From positions 1 to 28,528 of the forward strand of contig WLRE01000006.1 of assembly GCA_009698045.1 (NCBI GenBank): a stretch of 28,528 nt of DNA, read 5' to 3'. Source of the stretch: Actinomycetota bacterium (GTDB lineage: Bacteria; Actinomycetota; Actinomycetes; Nanopelagicales; Nanopelagicaceae). The notes beneath the pieces were generated by a model. That model was given only the letters and a program-made list of their open reading frames with translations. It was not told where the DNA came from and searched no databases. Within the stretch, counting starts at the first letter, position 1; each line of letters starts with the position of its first letter. Shown here piece by piece: positions 15,898 to 23,800 of this stretch. The position numbers were made by a program, and so were the translations under genes.

Positions 15898-16527
15898 ATG
15901 AAAATCTCTGACCTGACCTCACCGGAAAATCTGCCATTCTTTATTGCTGCATGCGTTGCACTAGGACTAATAATTTTTCTTATCATTTACTTTTTTCTTC
16001 GCTCGCGCCGGCGGAATAAATCAACTATTCCAGCAGTGCCACCGGTGCCCACATTTATTGAGATATTTGAGATCGAGAAAGAACTCTATATTCGAGATCC
16101 CTTTGATAACTCGCAAACCTCTATCATTGAAGAACCAGAGCTAAAGAGCATCGCCCTCACACTTATTGTTGGTCTTCGCGAATACCTAGTGAAGATTTTC
16201 GAAAATCCAAGCGACCAACATAAATCTATGGAGGCGGTAGGCAAGCACCTAGAGTCAGCTGGAGTTACTCCAATCGCTTATACGCAGTGGAGCCAAGCTC
16301 CTATCCAAGGTCTTGCGGCACGAGTAATTATCAAGGGCAAAGTACGCACTGCACTCTTTGGGCCGAGTTTGGCGATGGTGCGCAACACTGCACCGATGCG
16401 CCAAGAAATAATCGACATCAACGAGAGTGGAACTGAAGCTGGCCACATCGTCTATGTGTTAGCTATCGATGGCCTTGCTTACGCAGTCTTTGATATCAGC
16501 CACCGCTTGCAAGAGGTAATTAACTAA
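15898..16527 (+). CDS. Membrane-anchored protein resembling an isolated P-type ATPase N-domain
   Basis: A 209-residue protein with one N-terminal transmembrane helix (about residues 12-36, IAACVALGLIIFLIIYFFL), a basic stop-transfer RSRRRNK, a Pro-rich linker, then a cytoplasmic domain of about 150 residues. The domain resembles the nucleotide-binding (N) domain of heavy-metal P-type ATPases: SDQHKSMEAVGKHLESAG aligns with the S-E-H-P-L-A-x-A-I region (His kept), and ALFGPSLAMVRNT to GHIVYVLAIDGLAYAVFDI aligns with the G-x-x-x-L-V-G to G-x-T-V-V-Y-V-A-x-D-G end of that domain. There is no DKTGT, actuator or channel part, so it cannot pump ions. ATG 15898 is chosen; TTG 15892 is in frame. It overlaps the convergent APH gene by 8 bases. 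The fold assignment is by eye. Confidence 0.6.
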   Translation: MKISDLTSPENLPFFIAACVALGLIIFLIIYFFLRSRRRNKSTIPAVPPVPTFIEIFEIEKELYIRDPFDNSQTSIIEEPELKSIALTLIVGLREYLVKIFENPSDQHKSMEAVGKHLESAGVTPIAYTQWSQAPIQGLAARVIIKGKVRTALFGPSLAMVRNTAPMRQEIIDINESGTEAGHIVYVLAIDGLAYAVFDISHRLQEVIN

Positions 16528-17530
16528 TATCTGCCTGGCTTGCTTCTGCAAGATATACCTGAGCTCTTCGTACGGTCTCAAGTTGGTAATCCGGAATCAT
16601 CTCCTGATGTTCTTGATTCTCCGTCTCATAGAGATAGTTCAGCAACATAAATCTGCGATGAAGAAGTAGTGATTTCATCTCAAATTCTGTGTACTGAGGT
16701 AGAGGTCGAACAGTAAGGTAACCATCAAGCATCGCTTGATCTTGCTCTGGGGTATCTAAATAATAAATCGCCGTAGCAAGATCTTGAATGGGCAATCCAA
16801 AGCCACAGTCATCAAAGTCAAAAATTGCGAGCTCTCCCTCGTGCCACATCATGTTCCAGCCATGCAAATCGGCATGAATAATCTGTGGGGCACTTTCGCG
16901 GTAGAGAGCCTCAATTCTCTTATTGATAAGTGCGAAAGCTGCAGCAATTACCGTTTTACTCTGCGGATCTAGAACGCTCTTAGCGCCGAGAAGTAGATCT
17001 TCTACTCCCCACATAGGATCATCAAAAGTGGGAAGTGAAGCGCCTGCTGGTAGCAGAAAATTCTCTGATGCTGCATGCATAGCTGCCATCGCAGCTCCTA
17101 TTGCTTTGACCTGTTCGAGTGAGGGCTCATCGCCGAGCTCTTCCCCCTCTAGCCAGCTATAAAGAAGAGCAGTCAGGGTGCGACCTGAAGGTGCATGATT
17201 GATTCGAGTGAGAAATTCTCCTGATTGATTAGGAATGGGTCGGGCGAGATTGACGATGTTTAATTCTAAAAGACGCTGCACCCAGAAGATTTCTGCGCGA
17301 GTGTTCTCTGGGGTGCGCGGAGAATTGATGTTGATGCGTAAGGCATATTTTTCGCCGGTTGGAGTTGTAATGCGAAAGGTTGCGTTGTACTCATAATTGA
17401 TCGACTCCACCACACAATCGCGCAGTCCATAACTTTCAAGGATGTGAGGTGCAAAAGCGGTTAGATCGGCGATCTGTTCTTCGGCGGGGAGTTGAAAGAA
17501 GCTCACGCCGATATCGTAGAGCCCGCTCAT
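16520..17530 (-). CDS. APH-fold phosphotransferase (aminoglycoside phosphotransferase/choline kinase family)
   Basis: A 336-residue protein-kinase-like small-molecule kinase. The catalytic Brenner motif is IIHADLHGWNMMW (His-x-Asp-x4-Asn, about residues 216-228) and the metal motif is FDFDDCGFG (about 236-244). The N-lobe has YALRININSP with the likely ATP Lys replaced or shifted, and RAEIFWVQRLL. The overall look (SRALPIPNQSGEFL-like region, LATAIYYLD) matches the homoserine kinase type II/serine-threonine kinase-like APH subgroup rather than antibiotic-resistance enzymes. The substrate is unknown. The gene follows the tRNA-fMet terminator by 10 bases; no Shine-Dalgarno or good -10 is seen, so how it is expressed is unclear. 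Confidence 0.85.
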   Translation of the reverse strand: MSGLYDIGVSFFQLPAEEQIADLTAFAPHILESYGLRDCVVESINYEYNATFRITTPTGEKYALRININSPRTPENTRAEIFWVQRLLELNIVNLARPIPNQSGEFLTRINHAPSGRTLTALLYSWLEGEELGDEPSLEQVKAIGAAMAAMHAASENFLLPAGASLPTFDDPMWGVEDLLLGAKSVLDPQSKTVIAAAFALINKRIEALYRESAPQIIHADLHGWNMMWHEGELAIFDFDDCGFGLPIQDLATAIYYLDTPEQDQAMLDGYLTVRPLPQYTEFEMKSLLLHRRFMLLNYLYETENQEHQEMIPDYQLETVRRAQVYLAEASQADIS

Positions 17531-17540
17531 GCCAGATAGA

Positions 17541-17576
17541 GAAAAACTCGGACCATTAACATCAATGATCCGAGTT
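17541..17576 (-). terminator. Terminator of the tRNA-fMet transcript
   Basis: A 13-bp stem with one G-U pair (AACTCGGATCATT / AATGGTCCGAGTT), loop GATGTT, then TTTCTC on the minus strand. It begins 13 nt past the tRNA and ends 11 nt before the APH start codon. Confidence 0.85.
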
Positions 17577-17588
17577 ATAACTCTTTAG

Positions 17589-17662
17589 TAGCGGGGACAG
17601 GATTTGAACCTATGACCTCTGGGTTATGAGCCCAGCGAGCTACCGAGCTGCTCCACCCCGCG
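17589..17662 (-). tRNA. Initiator tRNA-Met (CAU)
   Basis: A 74-nt cloverleaf with anticodon CAU. It is the initiator: three G-C pairs (GGG/CCC) close the anticodon stem, and the 1-72 position is a mismatch (C1 and U72) instead of a Watson-Crick pair. The acceptor stem otherwise pairs fully (GCGGGG with CCCCGC), the T arm has GGTTCAAATCC, and A73 is the discriminator. The 3' CCA is not encoded (CTA follows). It is a single-gene transcript with its own promoter and terminator. Confidence 0.96.
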
Positions 17663-17674
17663 TCGGTTAGCGCA

Positions 17675-17703
17675 ATCCTAAAGGAATAACGCTAATTACC
17701 CAA
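17675..17703 (-). promoter_or_regulatory. Promoter of tRNA-fMet
   Basis: On the minus strand: TTGGGT (-35), 17 nt, TAGGAT (-10). The expected start is about 5 nt before the mature tRNA 5' end, fitting a short leader cut by RNase P. Confidence 0.7.
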
Positions 17704-17711
17704 AACGAGAT

Positions 17712-20597
17712 TTACTTCGAAGAGCTAGCGGCGGCAGCAACTGCTGCAAGCGCTGATTTCAAGCGATCTTGAGCTTTACCGTATGCAGCCCAATCTCCCG
17801 CTTTCTGCGCACGAAGTCCATCGTTATATGCAGCTTGCGCACTAGCAATTGCAGATTTGAGAGAACTTCCAGAGTTCGTTGTTCCAGATGATGTCGTGGT
17901 TCCAGTTGTGGAATTAGTGACAGTTCCGGAGTTGCCACCAAAGACTTGATCCAGCGCACCTTGAAGTGATGAATCAAAGCCAATTTGATCTCCGAATGAG
18001 ACAAGAACTTTCTGAAGAAGTGGATATGCCGCAGAGTTTGAAGTTGCGCGCACATAAACCGGTTGAATGTAGAGAAGTCCTCCACCTACCGGAAGTGTCA
18101 GAAGATTTCCGAGTACTACATCAGATCCACCTTGGCGCAATAGTGAGAGCGCTGTTGCAACCTCTGGCTTGGCTTCGAAGTTAGAGGCCACTTGCGATGG
18201 ACCAGAGATATTGGTGGAGCGAGGTAATTGCAGGACGGTGATTTTTCCGTAATCAGGACCGTTATCAGAATTTACAACTGCAAATCCAGTGAGGTTCTGA
18301 CGATTTCCACGCGGTACAAATGATGTGGTCAGAGAAAATGCAGATTTCTTATCGCCCGGCAATTGCATTGTTGTGTAATACGGAGGCTGGAGAAGTAAGT
18401 TGCCGCCCAGTGTTGATGGGTCGGTAGGAACGCGCCAGAAATCTTGACCGCCATAAAAAGCGCTCGCGGTACTGACGTGATAGGTCGCGAGTACATCGCG
18501 CTGTACAGCGAAGAGATCCTCTGGATAGCGAACATGCGCGAGAAGATCTTTAGACATCTCGCTCTTGTTTTTGAGCGAGCCAGGGAAGGCCTTGCTCCAG
18601 GTTGTCAGGACTGGATCTTTCGCATCCCAGGCATAAAGTTTGACTGAACCATCGTAAGCATCGACGGTCGCCTTAACTGAGTTGCGAATGTAGTTCACAT
18701 TCGCATTAGGAAGCGTCGCGACAGAAGCTGCACTGCTGCTTACAGAGTTAGTGGTTGCATCCGCAATGTTGGTCTTCTTGGAGTATGGATAGCCCGCACT
18801 AGTGGTGTAACCATCGAGAATCCAGATGATTTTGCCATCAACAATTGCAGGATAAGCATTGCCATCAAGAGTTAACCATGGGGCTACCTTGGATACTCGC
18901 TCCAGTGGATTGCGGTTGTAGAGAATCTTGGAGTCAGAGTTGACTAAGTTCGAAAGAACAATGCGTTGTTCCTTGTATTTAATCGCGAAGAGCAGGCGTG
19001 AGAAGAGGTTGCCCATGGGCACTCCACCCTTACCGGTGTAGGTGTAGTTCTTCTGACCATTGGCTGATTTGTCATCGGGATAATCAAGTTCTGCTGCAGT
19101 ACTTGACTTAGATCCACCCACGATTGAGTAATCCGGAACATTCTCACCAAAGTAAACCCGAGGTTGGAAATCACCAAGTCCACTAGTTGGAGGAATATTG
19201 CCCACTTCAAAACTTGGCTTTCCATCTGAGTCAACAGTGTTGCCATAGGCAGCAACGAATCCAAATCCGTGGGTATAAACCAGGTGATCATTAATCCAGT
19301 TACGTGAAGGATTGCCATCGATATTGAGTTCGCGTACCGCAACAACTGCATCACGCTGTTTTCCATTCACGGTGTAACGGTCTACATCCAGTGAATCTGC
19401 AAATGAGTAGTAGGGCTTGATTTGCTGGAGTTGGCGGAAGGTCGCAGGGAGCACGTTGGGATCCATCAAGCGGATATTAGAAATGGTCGAAGCATCATTA
19501 CTGAGCTGACCTGCGCTGGTCGCAATTGTTGCGTCATAATCTTTAACGGTGATATTTGAGAGGCCGTAGGCATCTCGAGTCGCGTTAATATTTCGCTGAA
19601 TGTAAGCCTCTTCTTTCGAAGATTCGCTTGGCTTTACCGTGAATTGTTGAATCAGGCTGGGATAGACCCCGGCAATAAGTAATGAAGCAATCAACATGAG
19701 CGATACGCCTGCTGCAGGAAGTATCCAGGAGCGGCGAATAATGTTGGCAAAAAAGAGCAACGAACAAATGACTGCGATACCAGCAAGGATTGCTTTGGCC
19801 GGAAGTACCGCATTTACATCGGTATAAGCCAGACCTGTGATGAGTTTGCCCTCTTTGAGTGCCAAGGCGTAACGGTCGAACCAATAGGCAACTGCCTTGA
19901 TGAGAACGAGGACGCCGAGAAGAACAGAGAGTTGTACTCGAGCTGCGACAGTAGTGCGATCTTCTTGAACTGCAGGACGGATACCTCCATACAAGTAATG
20001 AACTGCCGCGGCGGCAATGATAGAGATAAGAATTGTGGAGATAGCCCAACCGATAAGTGCCTGATAGAACGGCAACTTAAATGCGAAGAATGAGATATCT
20101 AGATTAAATTGAGGATCTTTAACTCCGAATGGAGTTGCATTCTTAAATTCTAACCATTGTGTCCAGAGTCGTGAACCCGAACTGCCTGCAAAATAGAAGA
20201 GTGCAAGAGCAAGTGCAATAAGTACATAGCGGCGCACTGGTTCGATCTGACTGCGATAGCGATCGAGATTTTCTGCCTCGACAGTTGTGGGAACATAAAT
20301 TGGTCTGGTGCGATAAGCAAGATAAACGTTAATCGTAATAATCAGAGAGGTAAGAAATCCAAAGCCGATAAAGAGCAGAGCTTTTGTTTGTAAGACCGTA
20401 AACCACACATCGCTGAAATCAACTGATCTAAACCATAAGAGATCGGCATAAACACCGCTGAGCGAGATGAGAATCGCTCCTAGAACAAAGAGTGTTCCGA
20501 TAGTCCAAGCTAGCGGACCAAATTTACGAGGAAGCGGAGGAGGGTTATTTCCTGCACCTTGGTTGAAGCGGCCACCTGGGAATTGAAATGAACTCAT
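17712..20597 (-). CDS. UPF0182 family membrane protein
   Basis: A 961-residue protein of a family widespread in actinobacteria and cyanobacteria, with function not established. The first 30 residues are Pro/Gly-rich and cytoplasmic; about seven transmembrane helices follow (roughly residues 30-50, 75-95, 122-140, 170-190, 220-240, 270-290, 295-315). A large extracytoplasmic domain of about 550 residues contains typical stretches such as YSFADSLDVDRY and YTHGFGFVAAYGN. The C-terminus is Ser/Thr/Gly-rich and then a helix (AYNDGLRAQKAGDWAAYGKA). The ATG at 20597 has TAGAGT 7 nt upstream and no Shine-Dalgarno, so it is leaderless. It lies next to the YlbL-like gene as in mycobacteria (Rv3193c/Rv3194c). 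Confidence 0.95.
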   Translation of the reverse strand: MSSFQFPGGRFNQGAGNNPPPLPRKFGPLAWTIGTLFVLGAILISLSGVYADLLWFRSVDFSDVWFTVLQTKALLFIGFGFLTSLIITINVYLAYRTRPIYVPTTVEAENLDRYRSQIEPVRRYVLIALALALFYFAGSSGSRLWTQWLEFKNATPFGVKDPQFNLDISFFAFKLPFYQALIGWAISTILISIIAAAAVHYLYGGIRPAVQEDRTTVAARVQLSVLLGVLVLIKAVAYWFDRYALALKEGKLITGLAYTDVNAVLPAKAILAGIAVICSLLFFANIIRRSWILPAAGVSLMLIASLLIAGVYPSLIQQFTVKPSESSKEEAYIQRNINATRDAYGLSNITVKDYDATIATSAGQLSNDASTISNIRLMDPNVLPATFRQLQQIKPYYSFADSLDVDRYTVNGKQRDAVVAVRELNIDGNPSRNWINDHLVYTHGFGFVAAYGNTVDSDGKPSFEVGNIPPTSGLGDFQPRVYFGENVPDYSIVGGSKSSTAAELDYPDDKSANGQKNYTYTGKGGVPMGNLFSRLLFAIKYKEQRIVLSNLVNSDSKILYNRNPLERVSKVAPWLTLDGNAYPAIVDGKIIWILDGYTTSAGYPYSKKTNIADATTNSVSSSAASVATLPNANVNYIRNSVKATVDAYDGSVKLYAWDAKDPVLTTWSKAFPGSLKNKSEMSKDLLAHVRYPEDLFAVQRDVLATYHVSTASAFYGGQDFWRVPTDPSTLGGNLLLQPPYYTTMQLPGDKKSAFSLTTSFVPRGNRQNLTGFAVVNSDNGPDYGKITVLQLPRSTNISGPSQVASNFEAKPEVATALSLLRQGGSDVVLGNLLTLPVGGGLLYIQPVYVRATSNSAAYPLLQKVLVSFGDQIGFDSSLQGALDQVFGGNSGTVTNSTTGTTTSSGTTNSGSSLKSAIASAQAAYNDGLRAQKAGDWAAYGKAQDRLKSALAAVAAAASSSK

Positions 20598-20604
20598 GCG
20601 TAGA

Positions 20605-20610
20605 ACTCTA
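20605..20610 (-). promoter_or_regulatory. -10 box of leaderless UPF0182 gene (TAGAGT)
   Basis: TAGAGT ends 7 nt before the ATG at 20597. The 16-nt block TAGAGTTCTACGCATG agrees at 13 positions with the block at the SDR start. Confidence 0.6.
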
Positions 20611-20665
20611 TCGAAACTCTTGCTCTACCTTTACACGACAAAATGAGCGCTTATGTGGTGATTAG

Positions 20666-21481
20666 TTAGCAGTGGGGTGCTGGGGTGATAGCTCCCGAGA
20701 GAAAATGAATCGCTTCATTGAGCGAGTGAATGGGAACGATTTGCAAGTGTGCCGGCTTTCGGGTGATGTCCGAGCAATTGCCCGCCGGGATCAGAATCAC
20801 TTTCGCGCCTTTTACTGATGCACCGATGAGTTTCTGATCAATCCCGCCAATCGCCCCGACCGTACCGGTTTCGTTGATCGTTCCAGTTACTGCAATCTTG
20901 CGACCATCGATGAGTGAAGGCGCCTTTATCTTTGCAACTATCGCGATTGCAAAACCAAGACCCGCGCTAGGACCGCCTGTCTCTTTTAATTCAAAGGAGA
21001 CTTTACTTGAGCGGAGTTCTTTCGCTAATTGCGGATCGGTTTTCGCAAGGAACATCGCTGCCGCAATTGCTGCTAAATCTTGCGCGCCTTGCATTTCACG
21101 TTCTCCTTCTGCCTGTACCTTCTTTGAATCAATCTTTTCGGGATAGACAAAATCGCGCGGTAACACAACCGAGTGGCCATCAATCCAACCTGCGATGATA
21201 ATCGGCGCAGTGATATGCGCTTCAGGATTAGAGACCAAAACGGTAAGTGCATACAACTTGCCCGAGACCGGATAAGTGCTTAAAAGTGATTTACTTGATT
21301 TACTTGAATTAACGGAATCGGAAGTTGTCGTCTCGGATGTAAAAGAAACATTCTTGCCCAAGAGATCATAAGCAGGGCCAGGTTGCATAACTACATAAGG
21401 CAAGGGAATAAATTGGGCGGCGATAACCAGTGCCATGGTGATGAGTAAAGGTGGGCGGGAGAGATAGCGAGGAAGACTCAC
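20666..21481 (-). CDS. YlbL-type Lon-like (S16) protease without PDZ domain
   Basis: A 271-residue membrane-anchored protease. One transmembrane helix (about residues 13-30) leads into the conserved segment IPLPYVVMQPGPAYDLLG, then a strand-rich part and a C-terminal Lon proteolytic domain with the catalytic Ser in ETGGPSAGLGF and the catalytic Lys in IDQKLIGASVKGAKVILIPAGN. Related YlbL proteins are about 340-350 residues because a PDZ domain sits between the MQGAQ-like helix and the Lon domain; here only about 25 residues (FLAKTDPQLAKELRSSK) fill that place. The catalytic pair is intact. GTG 21481 is 9 nt after the stop of the small membrane protein gene, so the two form an operon. Confidence 0.85.
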   Translation of the reverse strand: MSLPRYLSRPPLLITMALVIAAQFIPLPYVVMQPGPAYDLLGKNVSFTSETTTSDSVNSSKSSKSLLSTYPVSGKLYALTVLVSNPEAHITAPIIIAGWIDGHSVVLPRDFVYPEKIDSKKVQAEGEREMQGAQDLAAIAAAMFLAKTDPQLAKELRSSKVSFELKETGGPSAGLGFAIAIVAKIKAPSLIDGRKIAVTGTINETGTVGAIGGIDQKLIGASVKGAKVILIPAGNCSDITRKPAHLQIVPIHSLNEAIHFLSGAITPAPHC

Positions 21482-21490
21482 TGCTTCAAT

Positions 21491-21772
21491 TTATCCTTGA
21501 GGTGGTTCTTTAGGATCTCTAAAGCTGGCCTGAAAGCGATTGAAATTATTGACTGAGCGATTCGTCTCATTCGAATATTTATCCTGGAATTTAGAGACCC
21601 AGACGACGTAAACAATCGCCCCGATGACAGCACCTGCTGGAATTACCCACCAAATCAAGGCGGCAAATGCAATGTTGTTGCCGCTACCAGAGGTCATCCC
21701 GCTGCTGGAGCTACTGCCGTTGCCGGCCTGCGCCACTGCTACTGAAATGGCTGAAAGCAGGTGGGTCAACAT
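21491..21772 (-). CDS. Small membrane protein upstream of the YlbL-type protease
   Basis: A 93-residue protein. The N-terminus (LLSAISVAVAQAG) is mildly hydrophobic and could be a signal sequence, then comes a Ser/Gly-rich spacer, one clear transmembrane helix (IAFAALIWWVIPAGAVIGAI, about residues 35-54), and a polar tail ending in FRDPKEPPQG. No named family is recognised. It is leaderless (TAGGCT 6 nt before ATG 21772) and the first gene of an operon with the protease; a partnership in the membrane is inference from this. Confidence 0.7.
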   Translation of the reverse strand: MLTHLLSAISVAVAQAGNGSSSSSGMTSGSGNNIAFAALIWWVIPAGAVIGAIVYVVWVSKFQDKYSNETNRSVNNFNRFQASFRDPKEPPQG

Positions 21773-21778
21773 TTCCTA

Positions 21779-21784
21779 AGCCTA
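21779..21784 (-). promoter_or_regulatory. -10 box of leaderless gene (TAGGCT)
   Basis: TAGGCT ends 6 nt before the ATG at 21772. The 181-base gap to the DUF2342 gene on the plus strand must hold both divergent promoters. Confidence 0.5.
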
Positions 21785-21953
21785 ACAAGGCAAGGGGGTT
21801 GGCGCTTACCTGGCGACGCTGACGCCCCTCGGCCCGCTCAGGAAAACCTCGCCGAAAAATCTGAATTTCGGGAAGTAATTTGCTCTGTTGCCCGTTACCT
21901 TAGCGTTAATCATTTTCGTAGAAATCGCTAGTAGAGATAGAGATGGAGATAAC

Positions 21954-23372
21954 GTGGCATCGAAGTTTGGCTTTGGTCCCGAGGACTCCGATGAAGAGAA
22001 CCCGGATAAGTCTGAGAACCCTGCACACTCCAATAATCCCGGTGAACCCTTCGGCTTTAGTGCCCCGGACATGCAAGCGCTGATGGCGCAATTTGAAAGC
22101 ATGGGAATAAATCCACAAACAATTTTCTCGCAAATGTCACAAGTATCAGGAATCTTAGGTTTCAATCCATTGACCGGAAAAGCAAATAGCTCAGGTTCAC
22201 TAGTACCTTTGGAAACTATTCGCGAGATTGGTCGCCAATTTATTGCAGCACAATCTCAACTTCCCGTCGGCACCGTTGATCTAACGCAATCTGCTGCAGC
22301 GCTAGATCTTGCTGATCTCTGGCTTAATGACGCCACAATATTTCCAGCCCTCACTCGTCATCCATCGGCGGCGTGGAGTCGGCGTGAGTGGTTAGACGCT
22401 TCCGTAGAGGGCTGGCAGAAATTAGTGGAGCCGTTGGCGAATGGAATGGCTGCGGCGTTGACATCGATTGTGGAACAGAGCAATGGTGTGGAACAGAGCA
22501 ATGGTGTGGACGAGGTGGACCCGACCCAAAGCGAAGCAAATAGTGCACTGGGCTCCCTGCCCTCGATGCTCCCCATTCTTCGTTCGGTCATGGGCACACT
22601 CTTTGCTACCCAACTCGGAAACTCTGTCGGCGCACTGGCCCTGAGCGTCACTGGCTCTAATGATGTTGCGCTCCCGCTCTTTAAGCGCTTTAACGCCCAC
22701 CTAATCCCCCAAAATGCCATTGGTTGGGGCGAGGGGTTAGATATTCCCGAGGATGAAATTCGCATCTTCTTGGCGCTGCGCGAATCCGCTGCCGCCCGGC
22801 TCTTTGCCCACACCCCATGGTTATCTGAATATATTTACGATGCAGTTTCGTCATATGCCAGTGGAATTCGAATTGATATTCAAACTATGCAAGAGCAGGC
22901 AGAGTCGGCAATGAATACCGGCGAACTCGACCTCAACAATCCACAGTCCATTCAAATAGCAATTAATCAAGGGCTTTTCACGCCCGAAGCGACTCCAAAG
23001 CAAGAGGCTGCTCTCGCACGATTAGAAATAGCACTCGCACTTATCGAGGGTTGGATTGATCAACTCACTACTCAAGCAGCGGGCGAACGGTTGCCTTCAT
23101 ATGCCGCGCTCTCTGAAACTCTTCGCCGGCGTCGTGCAACTTCAGCGCCGACACAGCAACTATTTTCTTCACTCTTTGGATTAGAAGTCTCGCCGCGCAA
23201 GAGTCGCGAGTGCGCAAAGTTTTGGAGTGATGTAAAAGCAATCGGTGGAATGGAGCTATGTGACGGTCGCTGGGAAGATCCGGCGCTTCTTCCCAATACC
23301 GATGAAGTCAGCGATGCCAAAAAGTTTTTAGAGAGCACCACTGTTCCCGACGATTTATCAGGTCTCATTTAG
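21954..23372 (+). CDS. DUF2342 (putative hydrolase) family protein, HExxH-like motif lost
   Basis: A 472-residue cytoplasmic protein of the zincin-like DUF2342 family. It has FGFGPED and FGFSAPDMQALMAQFESMG at the start, GTLFATQLGNSVGALALSV in the middle, and the region DEIRIFLALRESAAARLFAH that normally carries the metal motif. In family members I recall, this reads with His in the place of the Ala residues (REAAH-x-RLF); here no His is left, so metalloprotease activity is doubtful. GTG 21954 has GGAG 5 nt upstream and is chosen over the earlier open frame. An 18-bp tandem duplication gives VEQSNG twice. Mycobacterial Rv3195 sits in the same neighbourhood. Real function unknown. Confidence 0.85.
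   Translation: MASKFGFGPEDSDEENPDKSENPAHSNNPGEPFGFSAPDMQALMAQFESMGINPQTIFSQMSQVSGILGFNPLTGKANSSGSLVPLETIREIGRQFIAAQSQLPVGTVDLTQSAAALDLADLWLNDATIFPALTRHPSAAWSRREWLDASVEGWQKLVEPLANGMAAALTSIVEQSNGVEQSNGVDEVDPTQSEANSALGSLPSMLPILRSVMGTLFATQLGNSVGALALSVTGSNDVALPLFKRFNAHLIPQNAIGWGEGLDIPEDEIRIFLALRESAAARLFAHTPWLSEYIYDAVSSYASGIRIDIQTMQEQAESAMNTGELDLNNPQSIQIAINQGLFTPEATPKQEAALARLEIALALIEGWIDQLTTQAAGERLPSYAALSETLRRRRATSAPTQQLFSSLFGLEVSPRKSRECAKFWSDVKAIGGMELCDGRWEDPALLPNTDEVSDAKKFLESTTVPDDLSGLI
22470..22505. repeat. 18-bp tandem duplication inside the DUF2342 gene
   Basis: Two identical 18-bp copies, each encoding VEQSNG, in frame. It lies in a poorly conserved linker and looks like a recent slippage event. 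Confidence 0.9.
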
Positions 23373-23800
23373 ATTTAGTTGAAAGCCGGACCAAAAATAC
23401 CGGGGCAATAAAAAGCGAGATCCCCAGGCGCACGATTCGTTATTTGCCTTCCCCTTGCAAATAAAGAACGGTTATCTGAGGACCTCGTAGTGCAGAACCT
23501 ACGATAAGTAATCATGAGAATCAACTGAATGCAGGCTCAATCCCAAGCGAATTTCATTTGATTTTTCTGACAGAAAGAACTAATGCAATCTCATTCTCAG
23601 AACGCAAAACCCTGAAGTATGAGATGAGATTTACTTCCCAACATCTCACTCCTCGCGCCTTACTAATATCCGACCGCCCGCCCTTTATGATGGCAACCGC
23701 GTCGGCCCTCGAGAAAAGTAAGAAAAGTGAGAAGTGCGGAAGAGGCAAGGCGAGCAAGAGCTGAAATTTCTTACTGACGCAGAAGAGAATCTCTGCTCTC
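23373..23800. other. Gene-free stretch with RNA-like hairpins
   Basis: No convincing coding frame lies between the DUF2342 stop and the repeats at 23801: the ORFs present begin with TTG, lack ribosome sites and have no motifs. Two hairpins are visible: 23440-23464 (8-bp stem TTATTTGC / GCAAATAA, loop CTTCCCCTT) and a smaller one near 23489 (CGTAG / CTACG). A C-rich exposed loop is typical of some small regulatory RNAs, but no promoter-terminator pair is clear. The right half is purine-rich. It may be a small RNA, a long 5' leader of the YgjP-type gene or decayed sequence. Confidence 0.4.

Noticed and set aside
23558..23764. Plus-strand ORF of 68 residues (and an overlapping minus-strand ORF) in the gap before the YgjP-type gene
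   Set aside because: TTG start, no ribosome site, no domain or plausible composition; two opposite frames open by chance.
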